Source: Micromonospora sp. NBC_01813 (GTDB taxonomy: Bacteria; Actinomycetota; Actinomycetes; Mycobacteriales; Micromonosporaceae). Taken from it: a stretch of DNA of 64,000 bases. The notes below the pieces were generated by a model. The model did not search any database, was not told the origin of the DNA, and saw nothing but the letters and a program-made list of their open reading frames with translations. The stretch lies in assembly GCF_035917335.1 (NCBI RefSeq), contig NZ_CP109067.1, forward strand, positions 250,501 to 314,500, written 5' to 3'. Of this stretch, positions 15,805 through 23,730 are shown in pieces. Position numbers and translations under genes: made by a program. Every line of letters begins with the position of its first letter. Position 1 is the stretch's first letter.

Positions 15805-16457
15805 CGACAGTACGGGTGCTGCTCGCCGACGACCACGCCCTGATCCGCAGCGCCCTGCGGATGGTTCTCGCTGACACCGACGACATCAAGGTAGTTGGTG
15901 AGGCGCAGACCGGTTCCGCCGCCGTACGGTTGTGTGGTGAGCTGAAGCCTGACGTGGTGCTGATGGACATTCGGATGCCCGACCTCGACGGTATCGAGGC
16001 CACCCGCCGCATCACCGCCGCATCCGGCGCCCCGCGGGTCGTTGTCCTCACCACTTTCGACGATGATGAGTATGTCTTCGGGGCGTTGCATGCCGGAGCG
16101 TCCGGTTTCCTGGTCAAGGACATGGCGCTCGAAGAGATCGTCAGCTCGGTCCGGGTGGTGGCGACCGGGGACGCGCTGATCGCTCCGCGCGTCACGCGGC
16201 GGCTGATCGAGATGGTGGTCAAGCATCCGTCGCCTTCGCTGAGCGGCCCAGTTTCGCTCGACGGCATCACCGGGCGCGAACGTGATGTGCTGACCCTTAT
16301 CGGGCAGGGCGCCAACAATGCCGAGATCGCCGAGAGGATGCACATCACGACGCCCACGGTGAAAAGTTACGTCGGCCGGCTGATGACCAAGCTCGCGGCC
16401 AGGGACCGGGTCCAGTTGGTGATCGTCGCGTACCGGGCCGGTCTCGTCATCCCTTGA
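15801..16457 (+). CDS. LuxR/NarL-type response regulator
   Basis: The 218-residue protein has a receiver domain with the acidic pocket LLADDH (Asp10, Asp11), phospho-acceptor Asp56 in VVLMDIRMPDLDG and Lys in FLVKDMAL, followed by a LuxR helix-turn-helix (about residues 155-210: LTGRERDVLTLIGQGANNAEIA-type region). It is translationally coupled to the kinase. The likely target is the divergent ABC exporter and itself (inference from arrangement). Confidence 0.92.
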   Translation: MTTVRVLLADDHALIRSALRMVLADTDDIKVVGEAQTGSAAVRLCGELKPDVVLMDIRMPDLDGIEATRRITAASGAPRVVVLTTFDDDEYVFGALHAGASGFLVKDMALEEIVSSVRVVATGDALIAPRVTRRLIEMVVKHPSPSLSGPVSLDGITGRERDVLTLIGQGANNAEIAERMHITTPTVKSYVGRLMTKLAARDRVQLVIVAYRAGLVIP

Positions 16458-16487
16458 CTGGTGAGCCTCGCCGCCCGGCTCCACCCG

Positions 16488-17315
16488 TCACGACAACCAG
16501 TTGCTGACGGCCAGGCTGCCGAGTAGCCGCAGCGCCTCGGCGCTGCGGCTACTCGGCTCCGCGCGGTACACGATCAGCTGCTGACCAGCGGCGCCACGGA
16601 CATCGAAGGCGTGGTACGTCAACGTCAACTCGCCCACCACGCTGTGCCGGAACGTCTTCGCCTCGTGGGTCTTGCCCCGTACGTCGTTGCGCTGCCACAG
16701 CCGGCGGAATTCCGGACTGGCCGCGCCTACCTCCTCGACCAGTTCTCGGGCCCGCCGGTCGTGCGGGTCGTGACCGAGGGCGAGGCGAAGGTTTGCCACG
16801 CAGGTCTCGGCGGAGCGGCGCCAGTCGACGAAGAAGGTGCCGCCGGCCGGGTCGAGGAACGTCATCCGGACGATGTTGTCCGGCTCGGTGAAGTCGGCGT
16901 AGAACGCGTCGGCGAGCGCGTTGCCGGCCAGCAGGTCGAGCCGTCGGTCGATGACGATCGCCGGGGTGTCCGGCCAGGCGTCGAGCAGCTCCCGCAGGCC
17001 CTGGTCGACCTGCGGTCGGGCGGGCGTCGGCCCGCTGCCGGGTGCCACGTCGGCCAGCCGGAACAGGTGGTCACGGGCGTCGGTGTCCAGGTCGAGCGCG
17101 CGCGCTACCGCGTCGAGCACCGACGCCGACGGATTGCGTTCCCGGCCCTGCTCCAGCCGGGTGTAGTAGTCGACGCTCACCCCGGCCAGCACGGCGACCT
17201 CCTCGCGGCGCAGGCCGGCGACCCGCCGGGTGCCGCTGGTGGACAGACCGACGTCACCCGGCGTGAGCCGGGCCCGGCGGGCCACCAGGAAGGCACCGAG
17301 CGCGGTGGTGGGCAT
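16488..17315 (-). CDS. XRE/MmyB-like transcriptional regulator
   Basis: The 275-residue protein begins with LGAFLVARRARLTPGDVGL and the signature RRVAGLRREEVAVLAGVSVDYYTRLEQGR (residues about 30-60), the helix-turn-helix of the MmyB group, followed by the MLTR ligand-binding domain (PAIVIDRRLDLLAGNALADAFY through LTYHAFDVRG). ATG at 17315 fits the family start; upstream frame extension is spurious. It is divergent from the Atu4866-fusion/amidohydrolase pair over a 136-bp spacer and is the natural regulator of that operon. Confidence 0.88.
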   Translation of the reverse strand: MPTTALGAFLVARRARLTPGDVGLSTSGTRRVAGLRREEVAVLAGVSVDYYTRLEQGRERNPSASVLDAVARALDLDTDARDHLFRLADVAPGSGPTPARPQVDQGLRELLDAWPDTPAIVIDRRLDLLAGNALADAFYADFTEPDNIVRMTFLDPAGGTFFVDWRRSAETCVANLRLALGHDPHDRRARELVEEVGAASPEFRRLWQRNDVRGKTHEAKTFRHSVVGELTLTYHAFDVRGAAGQQLIVYRAEPSSRSAEALRLLGSLAVSNWLS

Positions 17316-17451
17316 GGAGCCCACGGTAACCAACGTCGGCTGCGGCCAGCCAGGGCGCGCCGCACCCTGGACACGCGGGGCCTGGTTGGCGGGCGGGCCA
17401 GCCCGCACGGTGGAGGGGTCCCAATCCGAAGCCCCTGCTGGAGGTAGCCCC

Positions 17452-18237
17452 GTGCTCACCCCGATGCTCGACGAGGCCGTCCTCGCGACGATCGCCGACA
17501 ACACCACAGGTACGGACGACACCGCAGGAGCCGGCGACATCGGCGACCGTCGTCGGCCGCTGATGTTCGTCAACGCTGCCATCCACACCATGGACCCGAT
17601 GATCGGGGACTTCGCCGCCGCCGACCTGCTGCTCGGCGGTGACGTGATTGTCGCTGTCGGCCCCGGCCTGCACGCCGCCGCAGAAGACGACGGGGCGATC
17701 GTCGTCGACTGCACCGGCCTGACCATCGTGCCCGCCGTCATCGACGGGGTGGCGGCTGCCGGTCTGCGCGCCCGCCCCGCCGACCGGGTCGGCACGCTGA
17801 CCCCGGGCAACCCCGCCACCTTCGCCGTGATCCCGGGCGGCGTCACGCTGGAGAAGATCATCTGGCGGCCGGAGCAGGCCGCCGCAGTCGTCGTCGACGG
17901 AGAGATCGCCCTGTTCAACGGCGAGCGCCGCAGCCCCACCCCGGTCGCGGCGGACCAGACCGGGCCTGACCCGACCGGCCCGGACCGCAGCCGCCCCCGG
18001 GCGGTGGACAGCCCGTACCTCGGCATGTGGATCGACGAGACCGGCTTCATCCACCAGGAGCTGACCGCCGACGGCCGCTACGACGAGACGCGCGGCGGCC
18101 GGCCGCACGCGTACCAGGGGTCGTTCTGGATCGACGGCGACCGGATCGTCTACCGCGACGACCTGGGCTTCTGGGCGTACGGCCAGTTCGCAGCCGGCGT
18201 GCTGCACCACGCCGGCTACGTCTTCCACCGCCGGTGA
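17452..18237 (+). CDS. Barrel-less amidohydrolase-like domain fused to Atu4866 domain
   Basis: The 261-residue protein has two parts. Residues about 35-155 match the small composite beta domain of amidohydrolases: MFVNAAIHTMDPMIGDF then VGTLTPGNPATFAVI, closely parallel to the N- and C-terminal pieces of the enzyme encoded next door, but the metal-binding barrel between them is absent. Residues about 185-261 form an Atu4866-type domain (YLGMWIDETGFIHQEL, GRYDETRGGR, GFWAYGQF). It therefore cannot be a normal metallohydrolase. GTG at 17452 has GGAGGT five bases upstream. It lies 26 bp before the full amidohydrolase gene and is divergent from the MmyB-like regulator. Confidence 0.75.
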   Translation: MLTPMLDEAVLATIADNTTGTDDTAGAGDIGDRRRPLMFVNAAIHTMDPMIGDFAAADLLLGGDVIVAVGPGLHAAAEDDGAIVVDCTGLTIVPAVIDGVAAAGLRARPADRVGTLTPGNPATFAVIPGGVTLEKIIWRPEQAAAVVVDGEIALFNGERRSPTPVAADQTGPDPTGPDRSRPRAVDSPYLGMWIDETGFIHQELTADGRYDETRGGRPHAYQGSFWIDGDRIVYRDDLGFWAYGQFAAGVLHHAGYVFHRR

Positions 18238-18263
18238 ACCCAAACTACGAGAAGGAGAAGACG

Positions 18264-19634
18264 ATGATGTTGTTCAGCGGCGGCGCGGTCGTCACGATGG
18301 ACCCGACGATCGGCGACCTGGCCTCCGGTGACGTGCTGGTCGGCGGCGACCGGATCGTCGCCGTCGGCCCGGACCTGCGGTCGCACCCTGAGGCGGCCGA
18401 CGCGACCATCGTGGACACCACCGGTGGCATCGTCTGCCCCGGATTCGTCGACACCCACCGCCACGCCTGGCAGGCGCAGCTGCGCCGCAGCATCCCCGAC
18501 GTCAACGACCTCGGCGAGTACGTGATGTCGACCCTGGTCGGCGTCGCGCCCGCGTACACCCCGCACGACATGTACGTCGGCACCCGGCTCGCGGCGCTCA
18601 CCGCCCTCGACGCCGGGATCACCACGATGCTCGACTTCTCGCACAACTCCCGCTCGGCGGCGCACTCCGACGCGGCCGTGCAGGCGTTGATCGACACCGG
18701 GATCCGGGGTGTGCACGCCTCGATGGGCCCGCACTTCGGCGACTGGGACAAGCAGTGGCCCGCCGACCTGGTGCGGTTGCGGGAGAAGTTCCACGGCGCC
18801 AACGACGGTCTGGTGACCGTACGGCTGGCGGCGCTGGCCACCGACGAGATCGCCGGCCCGGCGTTGGCCTACGGGCCGGAGCTGGCGGCGGTCGCCCGCG
18901 ATCTCGGCATCGGCGTCAGCATCGACGCCGTGTTCGGCGAGTCGTCGTCGGCGGCGATCGAGCGCTGGGCGACCGACGGCCTGCTCGGCCCGGCCGTGAC
19001 CCTGATCCACGCCACCGGCCTTACCGGGCAGGCATGGAAGGCGATCGGTGCTACTGGGACCACCGTGTCGCTGGCTCCGACGTCGGAGGCGCAGATCGGG
19101 CTGGAGACGGCGGTGCCGGCGATCGACGAGGCGTTGGCCGTCGGCGTGCGACCCGGGCTCAGCATCGACGTCGAAGTGGCGCTGGCCAGCGACATGTTCA
19201 CCCAGATGCGGGCGCTGCACGCGATCCAACGGATGCGCGCGGTGCACGCCGTCTACGGCACGGACAACCCGGTGGGGCACCGGATCACCACCCGTGACGT
19301 GCTGGACTTCGCCACCGCACAGGGTGCGCGGACCAACTTGCTCGGCGATGTGACCGGGTCGATCAGCCCCGGCAAGCAGGCGGATCTGCTGGTGGTCCGG
19401 GCCGACGACGTCAACACGATGCCGCTCAACGACGCGGTCGGCACCCTGGTCCTCGGCGTCGACGCCCGCAACATCGACACCGTCGTGGTGGCCGGCCGGA
19501 TCCGCAAGGCGGCCGGGCGGCTGGTCGGCGTCGACCTCGACGAACTACGCCGTACGGTGACCGCCTCCCGCGACGCGATCCGCGCGACCGTCGCCGCTTC
19601 CACCGGGGCGTCTACCGCAGCGTCTGCCGGTTGA
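18264..19634 (+). CDS. Amidohydrolase/chlorohydrolase family enzyme
   Basis: The 456-residue protein belongs to the TrzA/AtzA-like amidohydrolases: the composite domain with VVTMDPTIGDLASGDVL, metal motif FVDTHRHAWQ (His65, His67), LIHATGLT, then the late barrel region LSIDVEVALASDMF and the SPGKQADLLVV closing strand. Such enzymes deaminate or dechlorinate purine, pyrimidine or triazine rings, or open lactams; the exact substrate is unknown. The start is ATG 18264 with AAGGAG six bases upstream. The 3' end overlaps the convergent deaminase gene by 23 bp. Confidence 0.85.
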   Translation: MMLFSGGAVVTMDPTIGDLASGDVLVGGDRIVAVGPDLRSHPEAADATIVDTTGGIVCPGFVDTHRHAWQAQLRRSIPDVNDLGEYVMSTLVGVAPAYTPHDMYVGTRLAALTALDAGITTMLDFSHNSRSAAHSDAAVQALIDTGIRGVHASMGPHFGDWDKQWPADLVRLREKFHGANDGLVTVRLAALATDEIAGPALAYGPELAAVARDLGIGVSIDAVFGESSSAAIERWATDGLLGPAVTLIHATGLTGQAWKAIGATGTTVSLAPTSEAQIGLETAVPAIDEALAVGVRPGLSIDVEVALASDMFTQMRALHAIQRMRAVHAVYGTDNPVGHRITTRDVLDFATAQGARTNLLGDVTGSISPGKQADLLVVRADDVNTMPLNDAVGTLVLGVDARNIDTVVVAGRIRKAAGRLVGVDLDELRRTVTASRDAIRATVAASTGASTAASAG

Positions 19635-20085
19635 CGTCGATGACCAGCTCACCCAGCTCCGGAAGATGCACCACGTCGACACCGGCGTCGCGCAGCAGTT
19701 CGGCTCCCTGACAGTCGACGAACAGCGGCGGCTCCAGCAGGGCGAAGACCACCCGGCGGATTCCGGCGGCCAGGATGATCTGGACGCACGTCGTGGAGCT
19801 GGACAATCGGACGCTGCACGGCTCCAGCGAGCTGTACATCGTGGTGGTGGCCAGCTCCGGGCCCGCCGGGTGGCCGCACGGCCAGCCGAGTTTGCGCAGC
19901 GCGGATTCCTCGGCGTGTACGCGGGATCCGTCGTCGCGGGAGTAGCCCGTGGCCAGCGGGCTACTCCCGTCGGCGGCCACCACGATCGCTCCGACGGCGT
20001 AGCCGACGTCAGTGGGCGGGCACCTGCGGGATAGGTCGATCGCCTGGTGCAACCAGTGCCGGTCGACATCGGAAGCCTCGCTCAA
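19612..20085 (-). CDS. Cytidine/deoxycytidylate deaminase-like (RibD-type) protein
   Basis: The 157-residue protein shows the zinc deaminase signature HAEESAL (about residues 57-63) and PC-x8-C in LEPCSVRLSSSTTCVQ, with an N-terminal helix RHWLHQAIDLSRRCPPT typical of RibD deaminase domains. It probably deaminates a pyrimidine or pterin-like amine. No ATG or GTG is available: TTG at 20085 is chosen because a perfect GGAGGT lies five bases upstream. The neighbouring amidohydrolase is also a potential deaminase, hinting at shared nucleobase chemistry (inference). Confidence 0.8.
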   Translation of the reverse strand: MSEASDVDRHWLHQAIDLSRRCPPTDVGYAVGAIVVAADGSSPLATGYSRDDGSRVHAEESALRKLGWPCGHPAGPELATTTMYSSLEPCSVRLSSSTTCVQIILAAGIRRVVFALLEPPLFVDCQGAELLRDAGVDVVHLPELGELVIDVNRQTLR

Positions 20086-20146
20086 CCGGCACCTCCTGCG
20101 GGGCGCTCGTGGGGCCCGGCCGTACGCCGGGTGCCTGCGGGCCGGC

Positions 20147-20743
20147 CTACCAGGCGACGACGCCCTGGGTGGACGGCTGGATCGAGCCGATCTGCACGTC
20201 GGCGACCGGTAGTTCGCCGACTAGGTCGGCACCGTCGGTGCCGATGACCCGGGCCACCACGGTGGCGCTGTCGCCGGGGGCACCGACCCGGACCGTGGTC
20301 GCCACCGCACAGTCTGCCGACGCCGGGTCGCAGGTGGCCCACTTGACTCCGGCGAACGCCGACTCGCCCGGATCCAGCTCGGTGGCGACCGGCGGCCCCG
20401 GCTGCTCCACCTGCTGCTGCGCGACGTCGACCGGGCTGCGGTCGGCCCGCTCGAAGGCCAGCGTCACCCAGCCGTCGAGCTGGCACGTCGCCGTCGAGTC
20501 GTTGGTCAGCGCCAGCAGGGCGAGACCCGCGTCCTGGATGGTCACGTCGACGGTCAGATCGGCGCTTGCGCAGGCCCCCACCCCGCCCTCGCCAGGCGTG
20601 TCCGTTCCTGCATCGGAGGGGTCTGCGCTGGCGGTCGGCGGCGGGCTGGCGGGTGACTCTTCAGGGGCCGCGTCGCCGCAGGCGGCGAGGACGAGCGCGG
20701 CGGGGATCAGGCAGGTCGCGACAACGGTACGGGTCACACGCAC
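20147..20743 (-). CDS. DUF4232-like lipoprotein
   Basis: The 198-residue precursor has a signal peptide and lipobox (LVLAAC, Cys at about residue 22), a Pro/Ser/Glu-rich linker (about residues 27-55), then a beta-rich domain resembling DUF4232, with CASADLTVDVTIQDAG, TCQLDGWVTL and WATCDPASADC. It would be anchored outside the membrane; its role is unknown. GTG at 20743 is chosen for its AAAGGAGT site about ten bases upstream; the in-frame codon at 20812 precedes it without support. Confidence 0.75.
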   Translation of the reverse strand: MRVTRTVVATCLIPAALVLAACGDAAPEESPASPPPTASADPSDAGTDTPGEGGVGACASADLTVDVTIQDAGLALLALTNDSTATCQLDGWVTLAFERADRSPVDVAQQQVEQPGPPVATELDPGESAFAGVKWATCDPASADCAVATTVRVGAPGDSATVVARVIGTDGADLVGELPVADVQIGSIQPSTQGVVAW

Positions 20744-20759
20744 GGGAAGATCACTCCTT

Positions 20760-21983
20760 TCACATGTCCGGGAAGCACCACGATGCCAGATGCGACAGGT
20801 CCTTCGCCGCACCGTTGGTGATCCGATCTGGAGCGGGCCGGTCGTCGACCGGCGGGGCGACGTCGCGCGCCAGCCGGCGTACCCCGGTGGTCTTGTCCAA
20901 CCGGGAGGCCCGCATCTGCCAGCGGTCCGACCCTCGGCCGCGCGGCGGCCGGCTCAGCGCCCCGTCGGCGTCGACGACATCCGCCGCGCTCGGCTGCGTG
21001 GTGAACACCCCGTCGAGGTATTCGACCAGGCCGTAGCGGCGTCCGCCGAGGTCGTCGATCCGATGGCAGTACGCCACGACCCAGGCGTCGGACCGGCAGC
21101 GTACGGCGTACAGGTCACCGGCCCGGGGTTCGCCGCGGAGCGCGGCCGGCAGCGGCGTCGACCGGGTGCCGGGCTGTGCCCGCCGTACCGGTGCGGCGGT
21201 AGCTGGTGCGGGTGGCCGCTCGGCCGGCCGGGGCAGGTGCCCGAAGAGCCGCCGCACCAGCGGCTCGGTCACCCCGTCGGCGGCCCGCCAGAACGCCAGC
21301 GGGGCGTCCACCTCGACCCGTACGCTGGGCCGCCGGTCGCGCTGCCGGGCGGTGGTGAACGCGGTCAGCATCCCGGGATGCTCCGGCGTCTGCAGCACAC
21401 CGACGAAGGCGAGATCTTCCAACAGCGACCGGTACGTCCACTTGTCGGCTCCGGGCAGCAGCCCGGCGGTACGCAGCGCCTGCGCTGCCGCGCCGGCCCG
21501 GGTGGTCGGCGGCAGCGACCGGACGATGTCGAGGATCTCGTGCAGCACCCAGACGTCGTGCGGCTGCGGCACCGGCGGCGGCGTTGTCGCCGACTCCAGC
21601 GCCAGCAGGTAGCCGCACACGTCGCCGGGCAGCGGCGAACCCGAGGTGGCCCGCTGCCACCAGGCCAGGGTGGTGTCGACTGTCGTCTGCGCGGTCAGGA
21701 AGCAGACATCGCAGGGGCGGTCGCCGGTCGGACCGGGATGCTCCGGCATCGTGGTGCCCAGCGCCCAGGCCGGCAGCAGGGCCTGCCAGTTGCGCGACGC
21801 GCTGCCCAGTCCGGCGACGAACGCGTCCGCTGCCGCCCGCTCGGGCACGGCGGCGGCGAGCCGGCGCAGGGCGGCGACCGTGTCGTCATGATCGAACCGG
21901 CGGAACGTGTTCGGCGCGAGGCCGTGCGCGCCGAGGGCGGCCAGGTCGGCCGCCGGGATCGTGGCGCCTGCTCGGGCGGTCAT
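20760..21983 (-). CDS. Conserved protein of unknown function, coupled to TetR gene
   Basis: The 407-residue soluble protein is not recognised. Visible features are a CxxC pair (DRPCDVCFL, about residues 93-100), tryptophans in helical segments (NWQALLPAWALG, WVLHEILDIVRSLPP), a Pro/Ala-rich linker (about residues 265-290) and a C-terminal region with VRCRSDAWVVAYCHRIDD. ATG at 21983 overlaps the TetR stop (ATGA), so the two are one transcription unit. Longer upstream frame extension runs through the TetR gene and is not real. Confidence 0.65.
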   Translation of the reverse strand: MTARAGATIPAADLAALGAHGLAPNTFRRFDHDDTVAALRRLAAAVPERAAADAFVAGLGSASRNWQALLPAWALGTTMPEHPGPTGDRPCDVCFLTAQTTVDTTLAWWQRATSGSPLPGDVCGYLLALESATTPPPVPQPHDVWVLHEILDIVRSLPPTTRAGAAAQALRTAGLLPGADKWTYRSLLEDLAFVGVLQTPEHPGMLTAFTTARQRDRRPSVRVEVDAPLAFWRAADGVTEPLVRRLFGHLPRPAERPPAPATAAPVRRAQPGTRSTPLPAALRGEPRAGDLYAVRCRSDAWVVAYCHRIDDLGGRRYGLVEYLDGVFTTQPSAADVVDADGALSRPPRGRGSDRWQMRASRLDKTTGVRRLARDVAPPVDDRPAPDRITNGAAKDLSHLASWCFPDM

Positions 21984-22630
21984 CCGACGGTCCCGGCGTG
22001 CGATGCCTGCGCCTCGGCGCGGATGCCGGAGATCAGCAGTCGGATGCCGTAGTCGAACTGGTCGGCGGATCCGGTCACCGGCAGCGCGTCGGCGGGCAGT
22101 GCGGCGTCCGGTGCCGGTGCCGGCAGTGCGGCGATGGTGGCCCGCAGTTGGTGCCAGCGGGCGTCGGGTGCGCCGGCCTGCACGCTCATCGCCAGCGCGG
22201 CGGCCAGGTACGCGACGAGTGCCTGGGCGGCCCGTACGACGTCCGCCGGTGGCAGCCCGGAGTCGGTGAGTGCCTGGACGATCGCGGCGGCCAGCCGCTG
22301 CCCGTTGCGCTGCAGTGGTGGTCGGGCGGCGACGTGTCCGGCGATGCCGCGATGGCGCAGGGCAGCTGCCCGGATGCCGGTGAGCACGGCCAGCACCCGC
22401 GCCTCCCACGGTTGCCGCGGTTGCGGGTCGGGCACGTCGGCGAGGGCGAGGTCGGCGACGGCGTCGAGCAGCGCCTGCCGGTCGGGAAAGTGCCGGTAGA
22501 GGGCCATCGGGTCGCAGTCGAGCGCGGCGGCGATCCGGCGCATCGTCATCGCCTTCGGGCCCTCGCGGTCGCCGACGTCGAGGGCCTTCCTGGCGATGAC
22601 GTCGGGGGAGAGGGCGGCTCGTCGCGGCAT
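21980..22630 (-). CDS. TetR/AcrR family regulator
   Basis: The 216-residue protein has the N-terminal helix-turn-helix with TMRRIAAALDCDPMALYRHFPDRQALLDAV (recognition helix about residues 36-52) and a TetR_C-type ligand domain (GIAGHVAARPP, VVRAAQALVAYLAAA). It lies 66 bp from a divergent small membrane protein gene, and that space contains two 15-bp palindromes of the form GTCTACG-N-CGTAGAC, so autoregulation and control of the divergent gene are likely. It is translationally coupled to the unknown 407-residue protein. Confidence 0.9.
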   Translation of the reverse strand: MPRRAALSPDVIARKALDVGDREGPKAMTMRRIAAALDCDPMALYRHFPDRQALLDAVADLALADVPDPQPRQPWEARVLAVLTGIRAAALRHRGIAGHVAARPPLQRNGQRLAAAIVQALTDSGLPPADVVRAAQALVAYLAAALAMSVQAGAPDARWHQLRATIAALPAPAPDAALPADALPVTGSADQFDYGIRLLISGIRAEAQASHAGTVG

Positions 22631-22650
22631 CCGCCCATTCTGTCAGTTGG

Positions 22651-22665
22651 GTCTACGGCGTAGAC
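22651..22665. promoter_or_regulatory. TetR operator candidate 1
   Basis: GTCTACGGCGTAGAC is a perfect 7-bp inverted repeat around one base, 20 bp before the TetR start. A near-identical site starts 31 bp away, about three helical turns. Confidence 0.7.
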
Positions 22666-22681
22666 GTGCGGCAGTTCATTT

Positions 22682-22696
22682 GTCTACGCTGTAGAC
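22682..22696. promoter_or_regulatory. TetR operator candidate 2, abutting a start codon
   Basis: GTCTACGCTGTAGAC matches the site at 22651 with one broken pair. It ends on the base before the ATG of the divergent membrane-protein gene, which has no ribosome-binding site, so that gene may be leaderless and blocked directly by the repressor. Confidence 0.7.
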
Positions 22697-23032
22697 ATGC
22701 TGCTGCCGCGAATCGCCCGGATCACTGCGGTCCTGATCGGCCTCGGGACCTTCGTCTTCCTCTTCGTCGGGGACTCCTGGCGGGCCGACAACCCCTTCCT
22801 GGTCCCGGACCTGGTCCTGTCTGCGGCACTACTCGGTGCCGCCGCGCTTCCCGGCCGGATCGCCGCCGCGCCGCTGCTGGCCGCCCACTGCCTGGCGGCG
22901 GGAGTCCTGTCGGTGTCCGTCGCCACGTACGCCGTCGACGGTCGGATCGGGATCGCCTCGCTCCTCGGCCTGCTCGGCGCGGTCGTGACGGCGACGCTGC
23001 TGATCCGGCTCCGGCCCGAGATGTCAGCGTGA
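22697..23032 (+). CDS. Small four-helix membrane protein
   Basis: The 111-residue protein has four predicted membrane helices (about residues 10-27, 37-53, 57-79 and 84-104). It has no recognised family motif; size and topology resemble small DoxX/SMR-like or hypothetical membrane proteins. ATG at 22697 directly follows a TetR-operator palindrome and lacks a ribosome site. It is probably the main target of the divergent TetR regulator, for instance a small transporter or membrane stress protein (inference). Confidence 0.65.
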   Translation: MLLPRIARITAVLIGLGTFVFLFVGDSWRADNPFLVPDLVLSAALLGAAALPGRIAAAPLLAAHCLAAGVLSVSVATYAVDGRIGIASLLGLLGAVVTATLLIRLRPEMSA

Positions 23033-23107
23033 GCGGGTCACTACGACTGCACCACGTAGATTGAGCAGGTACGACGGGGCCGGTCGGTCCGGATGTGGAG
23101 TGCGAAG

Positions 23108-23626
23108 ATGACCATACATACCTTCACTCTCGTGCTCGATCGAAGTCCGACCGACGCCGAGATCGACGCCCTGTTCGCCGCTGGTTGCGACGACGCGGCC
23201 TTTGGTATCGACGGTGGTCTCCCGATTGCCGAGTTCGACCGGGAGTCGGCAACCATCGCGGACGCGATCGCGACAGCGGTCCGAGCAGTCGAGTCGGTAG
23301 GCCTCAACGCGCTGCGGCTGATCGACCAGGACCTGGTGACGCTCGCGGACATCGCGCAGCGGGTTGGTCAGAGCCGGGAGTCGATCCGTCGGTACGTCAC
23401 CGGTGAGCGTGGCGCAGGCGGTTTCCCGCCGCCGGTCAATCCGGCCCGCGACGGCACGCTGTTCTACCGGTGGAGCGAGGTCGCGCCCTGGCTCCGTGAG
23501 CACCTCGATGTGAGCGTGCCGCAGGTCGACCCGTCGTTGGTGGTGGCGAACCTGGTGCTGCAGGCTCGGCAGCACCGTGGCCAGGTGCCGCACATGGCGG
23601 CGCTGTCGGATCTGCTGGCGGCCTGA
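23108..23626 (+). CDS. Helix-turn-helix DNA-binding protein
   Basis: The 172-residue protein has an N-terminal mixed region (TFTLVLDRSPTDAEIDALFAAG) and a central helix-turn-helix LVTLADIAQRVGQSRESIRR (about residues 80-100), followed by GFPPPVNP and FYRWSEVAPWLREH, the layout of small MerR/excisionase-like DNA-binding proteins. ATG at 23108 is preferred, with GGAG nine bases upstream. It may regulate the following MFS gene (unknown). Confidence 0.7.
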   Translation: MTIHTFTLVLDRSPTDAEIDALFAAGCDDAAFGIDGGLPIAEFDRESATIADAIATAVRAVESVGLNALRLIDQDLVTLADIAQRVGQSRESIRRYVTGERGAGGFPPPVNPARDGTLFYRWSEVAPWLREHLDVSVPQVDPSLVVANLVLQARQHRGQVPHMAALSDLLAA

Positions 23627-23730
23627 CCCGGTCACACGTGTCGGCGGCCGGGCCGTACCCGGTGCATCTGGCTTCTGCTGGGCGCGAAACCTACTGGCGG
23701 TGCGATCGACGGTGCTGGAAGGCTTTCGGG

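Noticed and set aside
17315-18050. Upstream extension of the MmyB-like regulator
   Set aside because: The extension is antisense to the Atu4866-fusion gene; the family start is at 17315.
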